8,604 bases of DNA from Chloroflexota bacterium (GTDB lineage: Bacteria > Chloroflexota > UBA11872 > VXNJ01). The stretch lies in contig JAPOVO010000470.1 of assembly GCA_026708165.1 (NCBI GenBank), positions 1 to 8,604 on the forward strand. Direction: 5' to 3'. Below, in pieces: positions 6,374 through 8,604 of the stretch. Positions within the stretch are counted from its first letter, which is position 1, and each line of letters begins with the position of its first letter. A program made the position numbers and the translations under genes. The notes beneath the pieces are model-generated. The model saw only the letters and a program-made list of their open reading frames with translations. It was not told where the DNA came from and searched no databases.

Positions 6374-6444
6374 GCGCTCCCGAAAGCGGGCGCGCGGGTT
6401 GTTCGCTAAGAGGAGTCACCCCTCCGCGGAGGATTCTCCCTCTT
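6374..6444 (+). ncRNA. Two predicted hairpins in the tRNA-Tyr leader
   Basis: The first hairpin (6374-6395) pairs GCGC with GCGC and CCCG (6379-6382) with CGGG (6387-6390) around a short AAAG loop. The second (6408-6444) pairs AAGAGGAG (6408-6415) with CTCCCTCTT (6436-6444), leaving one bulged C. It encloses CCTCCGCGGAGG (6421-6432) as an inner stem. The second hairpin ends 10 nt before the tRNA. Neither is followed by a T-run. They may be leader RNA removed during 5' maturation. Structure is inferred from complementarity only. Confidence 0.3.
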
Positions 6445-6454
6445 CGAGCACAAT

Positions 6455-6542
6455 GGGTCGGTGGGTGAGCGGCTAATACCACCAGACTGTAAATCTGGCG
6501 CCCGGAAGGGCTACGCAGGTTCGAATCCTGCCCGGCCCACCA
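6455..6542 (+). tRNA. tRNA-Tyr (anticodon GUA)
   Basis: The molecule folds as a class II tRNA. Acceptor arms are GGGTCGG (6455-6461) and CCGGCCC (6532-6538) with one G-T wobble, followed by discriminator A and an encoded CCA (6540-6542). The D-arm is GGT/ACC, with GAGCGGCTAAT as the loop. The anticodon arm is CCAGA-CTGTAAA-TCTGG with GTA at 6489-6491. The long variable arm is GCCC-GGAA-GGGC. The T-arm is GCAGG-TTCGAAT-CCTGC. A GUA anticodon with a long variable arm is what bacterial tRNA-Tyr has. It lies alone, not in a tRNA cluster. Its 3' end is repeated at 6797-6822, so it may serve as an integration target. Confidence 0.97.
6517..6542 (+). other. 3' end of tRNA-Tyr, putative attachment site
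   Basis: Twenty-six bases from the T-stem through CCA recur at 6797-6822 with two differences (G6530 to A, C6540 to A). The T-arm to discriminator block is a usual target of tyrosine integrases. No integrase gene is visible in the window. Confidence 0.4.
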
Positions 6543-6543
6543 G

Positions 6544-6726
6544 TCATCCAAGGCCCCTCCACATAGTCTCTGATCTCCTCCTGCCGTAGCGGATTCTCAT
6601 CGCCCGACACTTGACGCCCAACTGCGCCTTGTCCCAGCCGTTCCGTCCCATCTCGTCCCTGATTCCTCGAAATTGATCAAAAGTCACAGGAACGTAAGGC
6701 ACACCTACCCCAAAGTCACCATTTAG
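6544..6726 (-). pseudogene. Tail of an unrecognised minus-strand reading frame
   Basis: A 60-codon frame open from 6726 ends with TGA at 6544-6546, just 1 nt beyond the CCA end of tRNA-Tyr. It has no upstream ATG that would give a longer product and an in-frame TGA at 6727-6729. The translation includes VPYVPVTFDQFRGIRDEMG then NGWDKAQLGVKCRAMRIRY, a charged helix-like sequence. Its second half has strongly GC-rich third codon positions, like a once-translated gene. I do not recognise the family. It could be the decayed C-terminus of a gene brought in by an element at the tRNA, or a small protein using a GTG start (6697-6699). It may also be chance. Confidence 0.3.
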
Positions 6727-6796
6727 TCATAAATAGGGTTGTACACTCGTAACGCTCTAAAACCCTACGATCGGCGAGGTCTACAAAGAGGTCACG

Positions 6797-6822
6797 AGGT
6801 TCGAATCCTACCCGGCCCAACA
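6797..6822 (+). repeat. Decayed duplicate of the tRNA-Tyr 3' end (att-like scar)
   Basis: Twenty-four of 26 bases match the true tRNA 3' end at 6517-6542, beginning at AGGTTCGAATCC. The T-stem is broken (CGAGG against CCTAC) and the terminal CCA reads ACA, so this copy cannot be a working tRNA. GGGTTG at 6736-6741 could pair with most of CCGGCCC and would give a tRNA-sized span of 84 nt, but the middle does not fold as a tRNA. A truncated duplicate of this kind next to an intact tRNA is the standard footprint of site-specific integration. Confidence 0.6.
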
Positions 6823-6868
6823 TTGGTGGACTTCTGCCAAGAGGGTGTCAAGGTTCCATTTTCCATGA

Positions 6869-6892
6869 CGTTCTACATGGCCATGTCGTTCT
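6869..6892. promoter_or_regulatory. 12-bp palindrome flanked by direct repeats
   Basis: ACATGGCCATGT (6875-6886) is a perfect palindrome bounded on both sides by CGTTCT (6869-6874 and 6887-6892). It lies about 65 bp before the start codon of the DUF262 gene, where an operator would be expected. Such symmetry suits a dimeric repressor, but no regulator gene is in view. Confidence 0.25.
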
Positions 6893-6912
6893 TTCCGTAG
6901 TTCAACGGATAG
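6891..6912 (+). other. tRNA D-arm-like fragment
   Basis: CCGTAGTTCAACGGATAG (6895-6912) reads like the start of a bacterial tRNA (of the tRNA-Arg kind): end of the acceptor, then TA, GTTC and the AACGGATA loop. The 3' side of the D-stem should be GAAC but is GCGG, and no matching anticodon, T-arm or acceptor follows. It is therefore at most a relic. The same segment starts with CTTTCC, which could pair with the GGAAGG ribosome-binding site of the next gene. Confidence 0.3.
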
Positions 6913-6944
6913 CGGCCGTCAACGAAGCGCCAAACACCAAGTAA

Positions 6945-6950
6945 GGAAGG
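6945..6950 (+). promoter_or_regulatory. Ribosome-binding site of the DUF262 gene
   Basis: GGAAGG ends 7 nt before the ATG at 6958, good spacing for a Shine-Dalgarno, and supports this start. A stronger-looking AAGGAGG at 6968-6974 lies inside the gene and faces only an out-of-frame ATG (6986) that meets a stop two codons later. Confidence 0.6.
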
Positions 6951-6957
6951 CGAACGA

Positions 6958-8604
6958 ATGTATCAGCAAGGAGGAACGATCAGCGATGCACTAGATAGCA
7001 TCGCGTCGAACGACTATGTTTTGCCAGCCATCCAACGAGAATTTGTTTGGCGGCCGGAGCAGATTTGTCGCTTGTTCGACAGCGTGATGCAGGGGTACCC
7101 GTTTGGAGAGTTTTTGTTTTGGCGCATAGACCGTGGAAACTCTCATGAGTACCGTTGGTATGGGTTCGTTCGCGATTACCATCAGCGCAACAATCCTCGT
7201 TGCCCTGACTTGGGAGTTCTGCACGACAAGGCGTTGACGGCCGTTCTCGACGGCCAGCAGAGGTTGACCGCATTCAACATCGGCCTGCGCGGCTCGATGG
7301 CGCTCAAACGTCCGTATAAGCGGTGGAACAATCCATCTTCCTTCCCGCGCCGTGTTCTGGCTTTGGATCTTCTTGCGTCGTCCGATCCCGATGAGAGGGG
7401 GAATCGTTATACATTCGAATTCATCGACGAACACAGGATTGGACTTCAAGATAGTCGGCTCTGGTTCAGAGTCTCGGACATCCGGACCCTGAAGACGGGC
7501 CCGGACATGTTTAGGTGGCTGATGAGCCATGAAGTCACCGCTGGTCAGCTAACCGTTGCCTTCGACACCCTTGATCGGTTGCACAGCGCCGTCAGTAAAG
7601 ATCAAACAGTCGTGTACTACGAAGAAACGGAACAGGACATCGACCGTGTTCTCAACATATTCATCCGCCGTAATAGCGGTGGAACCGTACTCTCCTATTC
7701 GGACCTCCTGCTGAGTATTGCTACGTCCCAGTGGACTGAGCTGGACGCACGCAAAGAAGTGCACCAATTGGTCGACGAACTGAACGATATGAGAGGGGGA
7801 TTCGACCTTTCGAAGGACATCGTGCTGAAAGCCGGGCTGATGCTGACCGACATATCAAGCGTGGGTTTCAAAGTCGAGAATTTCACTCACGCCAATATGT
7901 CAGTGCTCGAAGACAACTGGCCAAGAATACGTGATGCGCTTATCGCCACCGTCGAACTCGTAGCAAGTTTCGGATTTGACCGCAAGACCATCAGGGCGCA
8001 AAGCGCCCTGATGCCGATTGCATACTACTTCTACCGGTGGGGATCACCGTCAGGTTTCATCACTCGCGATAGTTACGCCGCCGACCGCAAAGCAATTCGC
8101 GGCTGGCTCACGAGGTCAATATTGAAAGCTTCAGGAATTTGGGGTAGCGGGCTTGACACTCTGCTTACCGCCCTCCGCGAAGTCCTACGCAAGGCAGACA
8201 GTCGACGATTCCCCGCAGAGGAGATGCGTCGCGTCATGGCGCTGCGAGGTAAGAGTCTGGACTTTTCCCCGGAGGAGGTCGAAGACCTTGCGGACATCAG
8301 ATACGGAGACAGCCGACTGTACGCGCTGTTGACGTTACTATTCCCGTTTATCGATCCGCGTAATCGGTTTCATATAGACCACGTATTCCCGGCCAGCCGC
8401 TTCACTCGGGCCCGACTCACCAAGGTAGAAATCAGCGAAGACAGGATCGAAGACTTCCGTGATTGTGCTCATCGACTTGGCAATCTCCAGTTGTTGGATG
8501 GCGACATCAACAAAGAGAAGCGAGCCAAGTTGCCGGTGGAATGGTTGGCTGAGCATTTTCGGGACCCGCAAACGCGCGAACACTATCGTGAGCAGCACTG
8601 CTTG
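6958..8604 (+). CDS. DUF262-DUF1524 (GmrSD-family) putative restriction nuclease, 3' end outside window
   Basis: Plus-strand frame 1 is open for 549 codons from the ATG at 6958 to the right edge with no stop, so it is truncated only by the window. The N-terminal DUF262 (GmrS, ParB-like) domain shows LPAIQREFVW (22-31), DSVMQGYPFGEFLFW and VLDGQQRLTAF with the DGQQR motif at 98-102, which drives nucleotide hydrolysis in GmrSD, BrxU and SspE. After a helical middle region, the C-terminal DUF1524 (GmrD) HNH-type nuclease shows HIDHVFP (472-478) and LGNLQLL (507-513), with N518 and K519 following. Family members of this architecture are about 550-700 residues, so little is missing. They act as type IV or phosphorothioation-linked restriction enzymes that cut modified or foreign DNA; this role is inferred from the family. 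No DNA-modification partner is in view. Its G+C (about 53% in a line counted) is below that of uvrA (62% in a line counted), consistent with acquisition next to the tRNA. Confidence 0.92.
   Translation, partial: MYQQGGTISDALDSIASNDYVLPAIQREFVWRPEQICRLFDSVMQGYPFGEFLFWRIDRGNSHEYRWYGFVRDYHQRNNPRCPDLGVLHDKALTAVLDGQQRLTAFNIGLRGSMALKRPYKRWNNPSSFPRRVLALDLLASSDPDERGNRYTFEFIDEHRIGLQDSRLWFRVSDIRTLKTGPDMFRWLMSHEVTAGQLTVAFDTLDRLHSAVSKDQTVVYYEETEQDIDRVLNIFIRRNSGGTVLSYSDLLLSIATSQWTELDARKEVHQLVDELNDMRGGFDLSKDIVLKAGLMLTDISSVGFKVENFTHANMSVLEDNWPRIRDALIATVELVASFGFDRKTIRAQSALMPIAYYFYRWGSPSGFITRDSYAADRKAIRGWLTRSILKASGIWGSGLDTLLTALREVLRKADSRRFPAEEMRRVMALRGKSLDFSPEEVEDLADIRYGDSRLYALLTLLFPFIDPRNRFHIDHVFPASRFTRARLTKVEISEDRIEDFRDCAHRLGNLQLLDGDINKEKRAKLPVEWLAEHFRDPQTREHYREQHCL

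Larger units (their letters stand above)
6200..6454. other. Divergent intergenic region before tRNA-Tyr
   Basis: The 255 bp between the start of the membrane-protein gene and the tRNA contain no plus-strand gene. The right half holds a candidate promoter and two structured elements, listed separately. The left half contains only a 10-bp palindrome, tctcgcgaga (6289-6298), of no evident meaning. Confidence 0.6.

Noticed and set aside
6270..6551. Minus-strand 93-residue frame reading WAGQDSNLRSPSGRQIYSL
   Set aside because: This is the antisense translation of tRNA-Tyr and its flanks. It is a well-known spurious annotation produced wherever this tRNA is read backward, and it ends in non-coding leader sequence.
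6736..6819. A second complete tRNA gene ending at the duplicated 3' end
   Set aside because: The span is tRNA-sized and GGGTTG could partly pair with CCGGCCC, but the T-stem is broken and no D-arm or anticodon arm folds, so only the 3' fragment is credible.
6968..6994. Strong AAGGAGG followed by ATG at 6986 as an alternative start
   Set aside because: That ATG is out of frame with the nuclease and meets a stop two codons later (ATG CAC TAG).
6991..7530. Minus-strand 179-residue frame and further minus-strand frames between 6980 and 8598
   Set aside because: All lie opposite the DUF262-DUF1524 gene, whose motifs identify the coding strand, so these are shadows.

Overview
The window is about 8.6 kb of GC-rich bacterial DNA, roughly 60% or more G+C in the left two thirds by eye. 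It holds two housekeeping genes, a dense intergenic repeat field, a membrane-protein gene, a tRNA, and the start of an accessory region. The doubled UvrA, the CCA-encoding tRNA and the intergenic repeats would fit a Chloroflexota (Dehalococcoidia/SAR202-like) or similar environmental lineage. That assignment is inference; no marker in the window settles it.

Left part (1-4672, + strand). A very large uvrA enters from the left edge already open and stops at 3786. It is two UvrA proteins in one frame: the C-terminal ATPase half of a first UvrA, an Ala-rich linker, then a complete second UvrA of 961 residues with both ATPase cassettes and both zinc modules. After 115 bp comes tpiA, a complete triosephosphate isomerase of 256 residues. 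It has no clear Shine-Dalgarno, so it may be leaderless or co-transcribed with uvrA.

Middle (4673-6199). A stretch of about 790 bp without a credible gene is packed with small hairpin and palindromic repeats. Several belong to the widespread TCATTCC-CGCGAAAGCGG-GGAATCC type, and there are two exact copies of a 30-bp element built on a perfect 20-bp palindrome. One duplicated segment exists with and without a 28-bp hairpin unit. On the minus strand (5465-6199) lies a polytopic membrane protein whose Glu/Glu/His pattern weakly recalls glutamic-type intramembrane proteases (YhfC/PrsW-like).

Right part (6200-8604). A tRNA-Tyr(GUA) with a long variable arm and encoded CCA lies at 6455-6542, behind a structured leader. 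About 280 bp downstream its 3' end is repeated as a decayed copy (24 of 26 nt identical), which looks like an integration scar. Between the copies is the tail of a minus-strand reading frame that stops 1 nt past the tRNA. A tRNA-like D-arm fragment and a palindrome flanked by direct repeats follow. From 6958 to beyond the right edge runs a long plus-strand gene for a DUF262-DUF1524 (GmrSD-family) protein. It carries the DGQQR nucleotide-hydrolysis motif and an HNH-type nuclease motif, the architecture of type IV restriction enzymes such as GmrSD, BrxU and SspE. Its G+C is visibly lower than that of uvrA/tpiA.

Taken together, a conserved core with DNA repair and glycolysis genes gives way, at a tRNA, to an accessory region carrying an anti-phage nuclease. 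No wholly new system is demonstrable inside the window. The tRNA-flanked DUF262 locus and the tandem UvrA are the points most worth following.
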